NCBI RefSeq assembly: GCF_000772965.1
Contig: NZ_JPVQ01000013.1
Coordinates: 37,094-101,093, forward strand
Source: Ureibacillus massiliensis 4400831 = CIP 108448 = CCUG 49529
GTDB taxonomy: Bacteria; Bacillota; Bacilli; Bacillales_A; Planococcaceae
Direction of reading: 5' to 3'
DNA: 64,000 nucleotides
Shown here: piece after piece, positions 36,546 through 45,978 of the stretch
How the letters are laid out: each line of letters begins with the position of its first letter
Position numbering within the stretch: the first letter of the stretch is position 1
Notes under the pieces: generated by a model
Databases searched by the model: none
Seen by the model: only the letters and a program-made list of their open reading frames with translations
What the model was told of the DNA's origin: nothing
Translations under genes and position numbers: made by a program

Positions 36546-37865
36546 ATGGAAACAATAAAACGAACGCACATCCGCTTTACCATATTGCCTATCATTTTAT
36601 TTATTACTGTTTTGAGCTTTGCGGACAGGACCGCTATTTCCATTGCTGGTGATGCGATAAGCAATGATTTCGGGATCAATCATATTACGTTAGGCTATAT
36701 TTTTTCGGCATTTGGATGGACGTACGCACTTGCGCAAATTCCCGGAGGCATGCTTGTTGATAAATTTGGTCCGAAAAAGATTTACACACTATTAACTTTT
36801 AGTTGGTCTATCCTTCTAATAATTCATTCTGTCATAGACCTAGTACCAGCATTTATCATGGTGAGCGTGTTTATTGTACTCAGGGCGATGGTTGGAGTCA
36901 TAAGTGCACCAATGTTTCCGATAAACTCACGAGTAGTAGCGGAGTGGTTTCCGTCAAAAGAAAGGGCGATGGCAACATCCGTTTATACATCTGCACAATA
37001 TTTATCAGTGATTATTTTCGCACCGTTAATCGGTGTACTGTCTACTACTATTGGATGGCAGTATGTATTTTTAATAATCGGCTGTATGATGCTCATTTTG
37101 TCATTTGTATGGATGGGATATTTTGATTTGCCCAATCAACATCGTTTTATAAATGAAAGTGAGAAAAATTATATCCAAGGTAATTTGGATAAATCACCAA
37201 ACAAGCAACGAGAAAAGGTTGTTTTTGATCAAAATCCGATTATCCAATTATTAAAAAATCGAATGACTCTAGGTATTTACTTAGGACAATATTGCTCAGC
37301 TGTAACGAGTTATTTTTTCATGACGTGGTTTCCTGTTTTCTTAATTTTAGAAAAAGGGCTAACTGTAGCTGAAGCAGGCTTTTATACCATCTTTCCAGCC
37401 ATTGGAGGTTTTTTCGGGTCACTAATGGGTGGGATCATTTCGGATAAGTTTGTACAAAGAGGATATTCCCTTACTTTTTCAAGAAAGTTTCCAATTATAT
37501 TAGGACTATTCATTTCATCTACTATATTTTTTACAATATATATAGATTCAGTAATTTTAGTAGTAATGATGATGACAGCGGTTTTGTGGGGTAGAGGGTT
37601 TAGTGGACTTGGATGGACCTTAATTACAGAAACCGTACCGAAAAGTTTAATTGGCATTAATAGTGGCATATTCAATACCTTTTCAAACATGGCAGGAATC
37701 ACAGCACCAATTGGCATAGGGATTTTAGTGGAATGGACAAATTCCTTCTTCTGGCCATTAGTGTTTGTAAGTATACATTGTTTGCTTGCCATTGTTGCAT
37801 ATGTGTGGATCGTTAGTGATTTAAAAGAACTAAAATTTAATTATCACGTTGTGGAGGAAAAATAA
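36546..37865 (+). CDS. gudP: Glucarate/galactarate MFS transporter GudP
   Basis: 439-residue major facilitator of the anion:cation symporter subfamily with twelve membrane helices. Signature segments are [14 protein letters not shown] at the first helix, the loop [32 protein letters not shown] and [19 protein letters not shown]. This is the GudP/GarP-type carrier that imports D-glucarate by proton symport. An in-frame TTG lies 6 bp earlier; the ATG at 36546 is taken, though the ribosome site is weak. Presence of a second uptake system beside TctABC in the same operon is unusual. Confidence 0.9.
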   Translation: METIKRTHIRFTILPIILFITVLSFADRTAISIAGDAISNDFGINHITLGYIFSAFGWTYALAQIPGGMLVDKFGPKKIYTLLTFSWSILLIIHSVIDLVPAFIMVSVFIVLRAMVGVISAPMFPINSRVVAEWFPSKERAMATSVYTSAQYLSVIIFAPLIGVLSTTIGWQYVFLIIGCMMLILSFVWMGYFDLPNQHRFINESEKNYIQGNLDKSPNKQREKVVFDQNPIIQLLKNRMTLGIYLGQYCSAVTSYFFMTWFPVFLILEKGLTVAEAGFYTIFPAIGGFFGSLMGGIISDKFVQRGYSLTFSRKFPIILGLFISSTIFFTIYIDSVILVVMMMTAVLWGRGFSGLGWTLITETVPKSLIGINSGIFNTFSNMAGITAPIGIGILVEWTNSFFWPLVFVSIHCLLAIVAYVWIVSDLKELKFNYHVVEEK

Positions 37866-37866
37866 A

Positions 37867-39213
37867 ATGCATGTTACGCAATCAAAGATAGCAGTTCCCA
37901 TGATTAAGAACATGACTGTCTATCCTGTGGCAGGTTACGATAGTATGTTATTAAACTTAAGCGGTGCTCATAGTCCATTTTTTACTCGCAACATTGTCAT
38001 TATTGAGGATAGCAACGGAAATGGAGGAGTAGGAGAGGTTCCTGGTGGAAGTGAAATTACTCAAACATTAGAAGAGGCAAAAGAACTAATAGTAAATCAA
38101 AAGCTAGGAAGCTATAAATCAATCTTAACATCGATACGAAATAAGTTTTCCTTCAAGGATGCAAGTGGCCGTGGACTTCAAACCTTTGATCTTAGAACGA
38201 CGATCCACGTTGTAACAGCAGTTGAGGCAGCATTACTCGATTTATTAGGGAAACATTTAAACGTACCGGTATGTGATTTGTTAGGTGAAGGAAAGCAGCG
38301 TTCAAGTGTAAAAATGCTTGGTTATTTGTTTTATGTAGGAGATCGTAATAAAACGGATTTACCATATTTAACAGGAGAAGGTGCAGAGGATGATTGGACT
38401 TATTTACGTCATCAGGAAGCACTGACACCAGAATCTATTGTAAAACTAGCAGAAGCTGCGTATGAACGATATGGATTTGAAGATTTTAAATTAAAAGGTG
38501 GCGTCCTTCAACCAGAAGAAGAGATGGATGCGATTGAAGCGCTAGCAAAGCGATTCCCAAAAGCTAGAATTACACTTGATCCAAATGGTGGATGGACACT
38601 AGAGCAAGCCATTGAGGCAATGTCAAAAAGAGGCCATTTGTTAGCATATGCAGAAGATCCTTGCGGTGCTGAAGGGAGCTATTCATCTCGTGAAATTATG
38701 GCAGAGTTTAAACGACGCACTGGCATAAAAACTGCAACAAATATGGTTGCAACAGACTGGCGTCAATTTGGTCATGCACATTCATTGCAATCGGTTGATA
38801 TTCCATTAGCTGATCCGCATTTTTGGACAATGGAAGGCTCTGTAAAAGTTGCACAGCTATGTCATGAATGGGGATATACATGGGGCTCGCACTCTAATAA
38901 CCATTTTGATATTTCGCTCGCAATGTTTACCCATGTTGCAGCAGCTGCACCAGGAGAAATTACAGCTCTTGATACACACTGGATTTGGCAAGATGGACAG
39001 CAGCTTACAAAGAATCCGTTCCAAATTGTTAATGGGGAAGTGCAAGTACCTACAGCTCCAGGGTTAGGTGTAGAAATTGATTTAGAAAAAGTGAAACTAG
39101 CAAATCAATTGTATATCGAAAATAATTTAGGTGCGCGTGACGATAGTATTGCAATGCAATATTTAATTCCAAATTGGAAATTTGATAATAAAAAACCATG
39201 TCTTGTTCGATAA
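37867..39213 (+). CDS. gudD: Glucarate dehydratase GudD
   Basis: 448 residues, enolase superfamily. The catalytic Lys-x-Lys is in DFKLKGG, metal ligands are in TLDPNGGW and YAEDPCGAE, and the His of the His-Asp pair is in [11 protein letters not shown]. It dehydrates D-glucarate to 5-dehydro-4-deoxy-D-glucarate for KdgD. The ATG at 37867 lies 10 nt after GGAGG within the last codons of gudP. This completes a route for both glucarate and galactarate in one operon, as in B. subtilis ycbC-J. Confidence 0.93.
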   Translation: MHVTQSKIAVPMIKNMTVYPVAGYDSMLLNLSGAHSPFFTRNIVIIEDSNGNGGVGEVPGGSEITQTLEEAKELIVNQKLGSYKSILTSIRNKFSFKDASGRGLQTFDLRTTIHVVTAVEAALLDLLGKHLNVPVCDLLGEGKQRSSVKMLGYLFYVGDRNKTDLPYLTGEGAEDDWTYLRHQEALTPESIVKLAEAAYERYGFEDFKLKGGVLQPEEEMDAIEALAKRFPKARITLDPNGGWTLEQAIEAMSKRGHLLAYAEDPCGAEGSYSSREIMAEFKRRTGIKTATNMVATDWRQFGHAHSLQSVDIPLADPHFWTMEGSVKVAQLCHEWGYTWGSHSNNHFDISLAMFTHVAAAAPGEITALDTHWIWQDGQQLTKNPFQIVNGEVQVPTAPGLGVEIDLEKVKLANQLYIENNLGARDDSIAMQYLIPNWKFDNKKPCLVR

Positions 39214-39220
39214 AAGTGTA

Positions 39221-39260
39221 ACAATACTATTGTCTTAGATGTAATGATACTATTGTCTTA
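39221..39260. promoter_or_regulatory. Putative operator array before GntR/FadR gene
   Basis: The 14-bp ATACTATTGTCTTA occurs at 39224-39237 and again at 39247-39260, with 23-bp spacing. The first copy lies in the palindrome ACAAT-ACT-ATTGT (39221-39233). The TTGTCTTA core equals that of the operator over the operon promoter at 28465. Likely autoregulatory site of the regulator encoded at 39299. Confidence 0.6.
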
Positions 39261-39298
39261 ATAAATATGAAAAATTAGAGTCATGAGCAGGTGGATAA

Positions 39299-39997
39299 AT
39301 GGATAATAAATTTTTAGCTGATGGAATAAATAAATCGACACTGTCCCAGCAAGTTCTTGATCATATAGTGAATTTACTCATGTCTGGTCAGTTGAAAACA
39401 GGTGATCGACTGCCTTCTGAATTTGAATTGATGGAAATGCTTCATGTAAGTAGACCTGTATTAAGAGAAGCATTAAGTTCTCTTGAAACTTTAGAGATTA
39501 TCAAAAGAAAGCCTCGAGAGGGTACATTTATTAATGATAAAATTAGCAGTTCTCCTTTTAAAGCGATGCTTGCATTATCGATCAATGACATACCTTCAGT
39601 AATTGAGGCGAGAATCGTTTTAGAATTAGGCCTTGTTACTATGGCAGCAGAAAAAATAAATGATGATGGCCTTCAACGCATAAAGAAAACGATCGATTTG
39701 ATCGCTGCAAATCCAAATACAGATTATGGATACCTCGATCAAGAATTTCATCGAATAATCGCTGAATCAGTAAATAATCAGGTCGTAGAAGGAATGATTG
39801 TTGCACTATTGATCGCTCATAAAAAGACGGATAGCTTAATTACACATCGTGATCCAGAAATTACTATTGAACATCATTTGGCGATTTATTTAGCTTTGAA
39901 ACGAAGAGATCCAGCAGCTGCATATCATGCGATGTATCATCATTTATCCTTTGTTCGATCAAAAATTTTGTCAAGAAACGAATTACAGTCACCATGA
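39299..39997 (+). CDS. GntR family regulator, FadR subfamily
   Basis: 232 residues. An N-terminal winged helix (VLDHIVNLLMSGQLKTGDRL, then MEMLHVSRPVLREALSSLE and KRKPREGTFI) is joined to an all-helical FCD domain whose metal or ligand site includes the conserved Asp and His residues around EARIVLELGL, DQEFHRIIAES and the C-terminal HHLAIYLALKRRD. It is the counterpart of YcbG and most probably represses the operon until an aldarate or keto-deoxy acid binds. It follows gudD by 85 bp that carry repeats matching the main promoter operator. Confidence 0.9.
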   Translation: MDNKFLADGINKSTLSQQVLDHIVNLLMSGQLKTGDRLPSEFELMEMLHVSRPVLREALSSLETLEIIKRKPREGTFINDKISSSPFKAMLALSINDIPSVIEARIVLELGLVTMAAEKINDDGLQRIKKTIDLIAANPNTDYGYLDQEFHRIIAESVNNQVVEGMIVALLIAHKKTDSLITHRDPEITIEHHLAIYLALKRRDPAAAYHAMYHHLSFVRSKILSRNELQSP

Positions 39998-40000
39998 TAA

Positions 40001-40030
40001 AGGGGAGATATTTTTTATCTCTTCTTTTAT
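40001..40030 (+). terminator. Weak stem-loop after GntR gene
   Basis: GAGATA (40005-40010) pairs with TATCTC (40016-40021) before a T-rich run. The short, A+T-rich stem would at most give partial termination before the downstream dehydrogenase genes. Confidence 0.4.
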
Positions 40031-40050
40031 TTTAAAAAGGATGTGGGGAA

Positions 40051-41016
40051 ATGGAAAAGTTTAAGGTGTTAATTCCTTTACCAGTTTCTCAGGAAGCGTT
40101 AGATATTTTTGAACAACATCAATGTACCGTCATCTCATTATCCAATGATTTTGAGGAGGAAATTGAAAAATATATAGAAGATGTAGACGCAGTGCTACTT
40201 CGGACGACAAATTTTAAACAACCGCTAATTGATAAAGCGAAAAAACTAAAAATCATTGCAAGACATGGGGTTGGTTTTGATCAAATTGATGTAGATTATG
40301 CCATTTCAAAAGGAATAAAAGTGTGCTACGCGCCACTTTCTAATATTAATTCAGTGGCAGAGCATACGGTCATGCTAATGATGACATTGGCAAAACGTGT
40401 AAATGAAGGGCAAAATGCAGTCAGATCAAATCAATTTAATAAACGAAATGGAATGTTAGGCATTGAGTTGAAAAACAAAACATTAGGTTTAATCGGCTTA
40501 GGAAATATCGGAAAATTAGTTGCACAAAAATGCCACTTTGGTTTTGGTATGAACGTCATTGCATATGATCCGTACGTGAAAAATCTTGAAGAAGATTATA
40601 TTCAACTTGTAGATTCGATGGAAACGTTATTAAATAGTGCAGACTTCATATCAATTCATGTACCGTACATGCCTTCAACTCATCATTTAATTAGCGAACA
40701 GCAACTAGCATTGATGAAGCCTAACGCATATCTCATCAATGCGGCACGAGGAGGCATTATCGATGAGCAAGCTGTTATTAATGCCATTCAAGATGGCAGA
40801 ATAGCTGGGGCTGCATTGGATGTTTTTGAAGGGGAACCTTTTGATATTAATGAAAAATGGTATTCCATAGAGCAAGCTGTGCTAACACCGCACGTAGCAG
40901 CATTAACAATTGATGCAATGAAAGATATGGCTATCGTAACAGCTACACAAATTGTCGACGTGAAAAATGGTAAAGAGCCATCCTTTTGCCTAAATGATCA
41001 AGCGGTGAGGAGGTAA
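40051..41016 (+). CDS. D-2-hydroxyacid dehydrogenase (NAD-dependent)
   Basis: 321 residues of the D-isomer-specific 2-hydroxyacid dehydrogenase family. The NAD motif is GLIGLGNIGKLVAQ; catalytic residues are visible as Arg in NAARGGIIDE, Glu in DVFEGEPF and His in LTPHVAALT. The N-terminal substrate domain has KIIARHGVGFDQIDV, as in phosphoglycerate or hydroxypyruvate dehydrogenases. It is three bases from the following Ldh2 gene and likely in the same operon. Its substrate may be a hydroxy acid from a diacid or ulosonate pathway, which is inference. Confidence 0.85.
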   Translation: MEKFKVLIPLPVSQEALDIFEQHQCTVISLSNDFEEEIEKYIEDVDAVLLRTTNFKQPLIDKAKKLKIIARHGVGFDQIDVDYAISKGIKVCYAPLSNINSVAEHTVMLMMTLAKRVNEGQNAVRSNQFNKRNGMLGIELKNKTLGLIGLGNIGKLVAQKCHFGFGMNVIAYDPYVKNLEEDYIQLVDSMETLLNSADFISIHVPYMPSTHHLISEQQLALMKPNAYLINAARGGIIDEQAVINAIQDGRIAGAALDVFEGEPFDINEKWYSIEQAVLTPHVAALTIDAMKDMAIVTATQIVDVKNGKEPSFCLNDQAVRR

Positions 41017-41019
41017 TAT

Positions 41020-42096
41020 ATGGGGAAACTACTCATTCAGCAAGACACATTAAGAAAGCTTTGTACTGAAATTTTAGCAAAACGATTGGACCGTTCCGAG
41101 GCGGAAATAATAGCAGATTCCTACGTTTTCGCGGATTTATATGGTGTTCATTCCCACGGTGTTATTAAATTAAAAGCTAGTCTAGAACGTTTGAATAACA
41201 AGCTTATTGAAGATAAAACTGCTATTCAAGTAGAACGCGACACGAAAGCGGTTGCCCTTATCAATGCAAATAATGGTTGGGGTCAAGTTGCATCAGTTCA
41301 TGCAATGGATCTTTGTATCGAAAAGAGTAAGACTTTTAATTCAAGCTTTGTCGGTGTAAAAAACTCAAACCATTTTGGAGTCGGAAGGTATTATACAATG
41401 CGGGCAGCTCGCGAAGGGATGATAGGCTTTGCTTTCACAAATGCTTCAAACTATATGGTTCCCTTCGGAGCTAAAACACCGAGTATAGGAGCAAATGCAT
41501 TAAGTATAAGTGTGCCGACGAAAAATGATTTTATTATTACCCTTGATATGTCGACAAGTAATGTAGCAAGAGGGAAAATTGCAATCGCTGAGCGGGATGG
41601 AAAGCCTATTCCAGAAGGATGGGCAATTACAGTAGATGGAAAAAATACAACTGATCCAGTAGAAGCGATGAAAGGCTATTTATTGCCTCTTGGTCCAAAG
41701 GGTTCAGGTTTAGCAATCATCCTGGATATTCTTTCAGGAATACTAACGGGGTCTAATTTTGGTGCCAATATTCCTTCCCAATTTGAAGGTGACGAACCAC
41801 AAAAACTAGGTCATCTCTTTGGTGCTTTAAAGATTGATAGCTTCATGGATATAAACAAATTTTATGATCGATTAGAGGTCAAAATTGATGAGACGATTAC
41901 GACAAAGCCATTAAAAGGATTTGATCGCGTCCTTATGCCAGGGCAACAGTCGTATGAAACTTATCAAAAATATAGTGAGCAAGGAATCCCGGTTGATAAG
42001 GCAGTTTTAGATGAATTAATTTTACTAGCGAAATCCTATAAGGTTGACACATTGTTTATTGAAGAGCTGGTTTCAACTATAGGAGGTGAGTCCTAA
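41020..42096 (+). CDS. Ldh2/MDH2 family oxidoreductase, copy 1
   Basis: 358 residues of the NAD(P)H-dependent malate/L-lactate/ureidoglycolate dehydrogenase family (Ldh_2), unrelated to classic LDH. Typical blocks: DLYGVHSHGVIKL, NNGWGQVAS, KNSNHFGVGRYYT, MIGFAFTNASNYMVPFG and TLDMSTSNVARGKI, with GPKGSGLAIILDILSG. Known members reduce 2,3-diketo-L-gulonate or oxidise ureidoglycolate, sulfolactate or malate. The neighbouring copy is paralogous; they overlap by one base. A role in reducing keto-acid intermediates is likely but the substrate is unknown. Confidence 0.85.
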   Translation: MGKLLIQQDTLRKLCTEILAKRLDRSEAEIIADSYVFADLYGVHSHGVIKLKASLERLNNKLIEDKTAIQVERDTKAVALINANNGWGQVASVHAMDLCIEKSKTFNSSFVGVKNSNHFGVGRYYTMRAAREGMIGFAFTNASNYMVPFGAKTPSIGANALSISVPTKNDFIITLDMSTSNVARGKIAIAERDGKPIPEGWAITVDGKNTTDPVEAMKGYLLPLGPKGSGLAIILDILSGILTGSNFGANIPSQFEGDEPQKLGHLFGALKIDSFMDINKFYDRLEVKIDETITTKPLKGFDRVLMPGQQSYETYQKYSEQGIPVDKAVLDELILLAKSYKVDTLFIEELVSTIGGES

Positions 42097-43163
42097 TGGA
42101 TAAAATCGTAATTGATAAGGATGTATTATCTTCCCTTTGCGTTGACATTTTTTCTTGTAAAGTACCACATGAAGAAGCGGAAATTATTGTTGAAAACTTA
42201 ATAGAGGCGAACTTATCCGGTGTTTCCTCCCATGGTGTAACAAAAGTGTTTGATTATTTAACGAGACAAGAAAAGGATTTAGTTGCCCCTTCCACAGAAA
42301 TTACTGTAGAGCAAGATCAAATGACTACATTTACTTGGAATGCAAATAATGGATGGGGACAGGTAGCTGGTAAAAAGGCAATGCAAGAGTGTATCGATCG
42401 TGCAAAAACATTTGGTGTTAGCTTTGGTGCTGTCAATCATTCAAACCATTTCGGAATTGCTTCATTCTATTCAAAAATGGCAGCACAACAAGGAATGATT
42501 GGTTTTTCCTTTACAAATGCTTCCAATATAATGGTTCCTTATGGAGGAAGTACGCCTTCTTTAGGTACAAATCCAGTATGTATCAGTGTACCAACAGGAA
42601 CAGATGCCATTCTAACACTTGATATGTCAACAGGTGTAACAGCAAGGGGACGAATTACTTTAGCACAAAAGCTAAATCAAAAAATACCTAAAAGCTGGGC
42701 CATTACTATAGATGGAAATGAAACTACAGACCCAACTGAAGCATTAAAGGGCTATATTTTACCAATGGGTGCAAAAGGCTCTGGTTTAGCAATCATCGTA
42801 GATATATTAACGGGTGTATTAACAGGCTCAAACTTTGGGAAAGGTGTACCACGTCAGTATGAAGAAGATATCCCGCAAAATTTAGGTCATTTCTTTGGCG
42901 TAATCGATATTTCAAAGTTTATCGATTTAGAAGAATTTTATGAAAATATGAAAGACCGCATCGATCAAATTGTAAATTCTGAACCTATGGATGGCTTTGA
43001 TCGCGTCATGTTCCCTGGACAAATGGAATATGAAAAAAAGCGTGAACAGCTTCAAAACGGAATTGAGTTAGATAAAGAAATTTATGTAGAACTTCTTACA
43101 TTAGCGAAGAAGTATAACTTAAATGTGGAGCAGTATGAAGAAGTTTTAAAAAGCATAAGTTAG
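42096..43163 (+). CDS. Ldh2/MDH2 family oxidoreductase, copy 2
   Basis: 355 residues, paralogue of the preceding gene with the same blocks (ANLSGVSSHGVTKV, NNGWGQVAG, NHSNHFGIASFYS, FTNASNIMVPYGG, TLDMSTGVTARGRI, GAKGSGLAIIVDILTG). It starts on the last base of copy 1 (TAATG), so the two could form a heteromer or act on successive substrates. The C-terminal domains share DGFDRVMFPGQ with the DRVLMPGQ of copy 1. It is the last gene of the aldarate operon, closed by a strong terminator. Confidence 0.85.
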   Translation: MDKIVIDKDVLSSLCVDIFSCKVPHEEAEIIVENLIEANLSGVSSHGVTKVFDYLTRQEKDLVAPSTEITVEQDQMTTFTWNANNGWGQVAGKKAMQECIDRAKTFGVSFGAVNHSNHFGIASFYSKMAAQQGMIGFSFTNASNIMVPYGGSTPSLGTNPVCISVPTGTDAILTLDMSTGVTARGRITLAQKLNQKIPKSWAITIDGNETTDPTEALKGYILPMGAKGSGLAIIVDILTGVLTGSNFGKGVPRQYEEDIPQNLGHFFGVIDISKFIDLEEFYENMKDRIDQIVNSEPMDGFDRVMFPGQMEYEKKREQLQNGIELDKEIYVELLTLAKKYNLNVEQYEEVLKSIS

Positions 43164-43172
43164 AACATAGTT

Positions 43173-43216
43173 AACACTTCCAATTCGACGGGAACGCGAA
43201 TTGGGGGTGTTTTTTA
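43173..43216 (+). terminator. Terminator of aldarate operon
   Basis: AACACTTCCAATTCG (43173-43187) pairs with CGAATTGGGGGTGTT (43197-43211) and runs into TTTTTT. Confidence 0.9.
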
Positions 43217-43266
43217 TATGTGGTGGATGAATGGGATGGGGGGTGCGGGAACAACGAGAAGCTCTG

Positions 43267-43933
43267 AGATAATAGACAAACCGAGCAAGATAATAGAAGA
43301 AAGTCATAGGATAATAGACAAGCCTCAAATAATAGACAACCCCCGCTGGATAATAGACAAATCGAGCAAGATAATAGACAAAAATCATGGGATAATAGAC
43401 AAAACCCAATAGATAATAGACAAGCCCCAAATAATAGACAACCCCCGCTGGATAATAGACAAATCGAGCAAGATAATAGACAAAAATCATGGGATAATAG
43501 ACAAAACCCAATAGATAATAGACAAGCCCCAAATAATAGACAACCCCCGCTGGATAATAGACAAATCGAGCAAGATAATAGACAAAAATCATGGGATAAT
43601 AGACAAAACCCAATAGATAATAGACAAGCCCCAAATAATAGACAACCCCCGCTGGATAATAGACAAATCGAGCAAGATAATAGACAAAAATCATGGGATA
43701 ATAGACAAAACCCAATAGATAATAGACAAGCTCCAAATAATAGACAACCCCCGCAGGATAATAGACAATCCGAGCAAGATAATAGACAAAAAATCATGGG
43801 ATAATAGACAAAACCCAATAGATAATAGACAAGCCCCAAATAATAGACAACCCCCGCTGGATAATAGACAAACCGAGCAAGATAATAGACAAAAAATCAT
43901 GGGATAATAGACAAAACCCAATAGATAATAGAC
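43267..43933. repeat. Higher-order tandem repeat array, 102-103 bp units of ATAATAGACAA subunits
   Basis: About 33 copies of the core ATAATAGACAA (a few degenerate) spaced 18 or 21 bp apart. Five successive subunits, distinguished by tails ACCCAAT, GCCCCA, CCCCCGCTG, ATCGAGCAA and AAATCATGG, make a 102-bp unit; unit starts are at 43391, 43493, 43595, 43697, 43800 and 43903, the last two steps being 103 bp because of one inserted A. The left end (43267-43390) is a degenerate partial unit. Because subunits are multiples of 3 bp, the array is open in several frames, giving long false ORFs of Tyr/Leu/Cys-rich repeats. There are no unique spacers, so it is not CRISPR. Confidence 0.95.
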
Positions 43934-44076
43934 GACGTTAGTGCCCTAGTAACAATCGCAAAAGAAATCAGAATAAACAATCTCCATAAAAATTGCAAAT
44001 CAACCGAAAATTTCATTCTTAATTCACAATTATTTATTATAATTGCCTAGCACAATAGAAAAAGGAGAGTATGTAG

Positions 44077-45432
44077 TTGACGAATAATGAAAAAAATAGA
44101 AAGTCTAGTGGTGCGTTATATAAAACAATTTGGCGATGGCATTTTTATGCAGGTTTAATCATTGCGCCATTTTTAGTAATTTTAGCAATTACGGGTGCTA
44201 TTTATTTATTTCAACCACAGATAGAACAACAACTGTATCAAGACTATTATGAAGTTACACCGACAGGAGAGAGGGTTTCCGCTGATCAGCAAATAGCAAC
44301 AGTGAAAGAACACTATCCAAAAGCGTTGGTAACAAGTTATCGTCCTGGGGAGACAGAGACGCGTTCAAGTGAAGTAGGGATTAATTTAGATGGCGTATCA
44401 TATACGGTTTTTATGGATCCGTATACTGGCAATGAAATCGGACAATTAAATGATAGTGATCGAATCATGGACAGGATTGAAGAAATCCATGGTGAATTAA
44501 TGATTGGTACTATAGGTGATCGTATTGTGGAGCTCGTAACTTGCTGGGCAATCGTACTAATTATTACAGGTCTCTACCTATGGTTTCCTCGAAAAAATAA
44601 GGGAATGGCTGGTGTCTTACTCCCGCGTTTTAATAAGGGACAAAGAATTTTACGAAGAGATTTGCATGCTGTACCTGCATTTTGGGTGACAGCAGGGATG
44701 CTATTTCTAATTATGACAGGGTTACCATGGTCAGGATTTTGGGGAACAAACTTCCAAAATATCGTGACAAATACAGGTGTAGGATATCCACCATCTGTTT
44801 GGACAGGAAGTGCTCCTGAATCAATTACTAAAACAAAAGAAATTGCTGATGTTCCATGGGCTGCTGAAAACTTAGATGTACCAGAATCAACTATTCAGGA
44901 TTATAAAGTCTTATCCATTGATAACTTGATGCAAATCGCAGAGAGGGAAGGTATTGATCCTAGCTATACTATTTACATTCCTCAAACAAAAGAGGGTGTT
45001 TATACATTTTCTGCTTTTCCAGCTAAGGCAGAGGATGAAGTAACAATGCACATTGACCAATACTCTGGTGCAGTATTAGCAGATTATCGTTACGATAACT
45101 ATCAGTTTGTTGGAAAAATGATTGCATGGGGTATTACCTTACATAAGGGGACACAATTTGGGATAGTGAATCAGCTAATAGGGTTACTTATTTGTATTGG
45201 AATTGTATTAACATCAATCAGTGGATTTTATTTATGGCTGAAGCGGAAGCCGAGTAAAAAACTTGGTGCACCAACGGCTCCTAGTGTCAAAACGATGAAA
45301 GGATTTTTATTGATTTTAATTATATTGGGCATACTCTTCCCGCTCGTAGGCTTATCACTCATCGTCGTATGGTTGCTTGATTGGCTGCTTATCCAACGTA
45401 TACCTGCTATGAAGCAATTCTTTAATGCCTAA
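44077..45432 (+). CDS. PepSY-associated membrane protein
   Basis: 451-residue membrane protein with four main helices (about 20-45, 148-170, 200-222, 350-385) plus a C-terminal hydrophobic pair. The head is typical of the PepSY-TM family: WRWHFYAGLIIAPFLVILAITGAIYLF. Two PepSY-like external regions follow (around 60-140 and 265-345). Homologues are often linked to iron, copper or flavin reduction at the membrane. Translation probably begins at TTG 44077, which sits 9 nt after AAAGGAG; no in-frame ATG has a ribosome site. It lies 27 bp before a FixH-like lipoprotein gene, suggesting a shared task. Confidence 0.82.
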   Translation: MTNNEKNRKSSGALYKTIWRWHFYAGLIIAPFLVILAITGAIYLFQPQIEQQLYQDYYEVTPTGERVSADQQIATVKEHYPKALVTSYRPGETETRSSEVGINLDGVSYTVFMDPYTGNEIGQLNDSDRIMDRIEEIHGELMIGTIGDRIVELVTCWAIVLIITGLYLWFPRKNKGMAGVLLPRFNKGQRILRRDLHAVPAFWVTAGMLFLIMTGLPWSGFWGTNFQNIVTNTGVGYPPSVWTGSAPESITKTKEIADVPWAAENLDVPESTIQDYKVLSIDNLMQIAEREGIDPSYTIYIPQTKEGVYTFSAFPAKAEDEVTMHIDQYSGAVLADYRYDNYQFVGKMIAWGITLHKGTQFGIVNQLIGLLICIGIVLTSISGFYLWLKRKPSKKLGAPTAPSVKTMKGFLLILIILGILFPLVGLSLIVVWLLDWLLIQRIPAMKQFFNA

Positions 45433-45458
45433 CTACATGGAGAGAAGGGAGTAATCCA

Positions 45459-45926
45459 ATGAAAATTATACAATCACTATTTATCGTTTTATTGACATGT
45501 ATTTTAAGTGCTTGCACGGCAGATCCAAATGCAAGTCAGCTTTATAAGCAAGAAAAGCCCCTTGAAGCTGAGATTATACTACCAGAACCCTTTGAAGTGA
45601 CAAACGCTGCAACTATTAAAGTAAACCTTACACAAGATGGGGAGAAAGTTGAAACTCCAGATTATGTTCACTTCGAAATTTGGAAGCGGGATGGGACGGT
45701 CAAATATGAGATGACTGAAGCTCATAATGATGGTAATGGACAGTTTAGCTTAACGAATAGCTTCGAAAGTGAAGGCCTTTACTATGTCCAAGTCCATGCG
45801 AGTAATGAAGGCTCGATTATAATGCCAACAAAACAGTTCATTGTCGGACATTTATCTGAAAGTGATAAACAGGCATTACAAGCAGATGCACCAGTTACTG
45901 GAGAGCATTCTGGAGGGCATCATTAA
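45459..45926 (+). CDS. FixH/YtkA-like lipoprotein with His-rich tail
   Basis: 155 residues. Lipoprotein signal with SLFIVLLTCILSAC (Cys near 19), then a beta-sandwich with VHFEIWKRDGTVKY and GLYYVQVHASNEG, as in FixH/YtkA-like domains. It ends in the short metal-binding-looking tail GEHSGGHH. The pair with a PepSY membrane protein suggests extracytoplasmic metal, perhaps copper or iron, handling. No enzymatic motif is visible. Confidence 0.75.
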   Translation: MKIIQSLFIVLLTCILSACTADPNASQLYKQEKPLEAEIILPEPFEVTNAATIKVNLTQDGEKVETPDYVHFEIWKRDGTVKYEMTEAHNDGNGQFSLTNSFESEGLYYVQVHASNEGSIIMPTKQFIVGHLSESDKQALQADAPVTGEHSGGHH

Positions 45927-45935
45927 TATAAACAA

Positions 45936-45978
45936 AAAAGTTGGTTCTCCTTCAGAAAAGGCAGAACCAACTTATTTT
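45936..45978. terminator. Bidirectional terminator between FixH-like gene and lplJ
   Basis: AAGTTGGTTCT (45938-45948) pairs with AGAACCAACTT (45963-45973). An A-run lies on one side and a T-rich run on the other, so it can serve both converging genes. Confidence 0.88.

Noticed and set aside
43146..43921. Long minus-strand frames of Tyr/Leu/Cys/Ser-rich repeats, and a plus-strand frame at 43218-43412
   Set aside because: They are by-products of the tandem array, whose subunits are mostly multiples of 3 bp; no ribosome site, no start context and no protein-like composition.
43267..43933. CRISPR array
   Set aside because: The repeats are 11-12 bp cores with short recurring tails; the between-core sequences repeat every 102 bp instead of being unique, and no cas gene is near.
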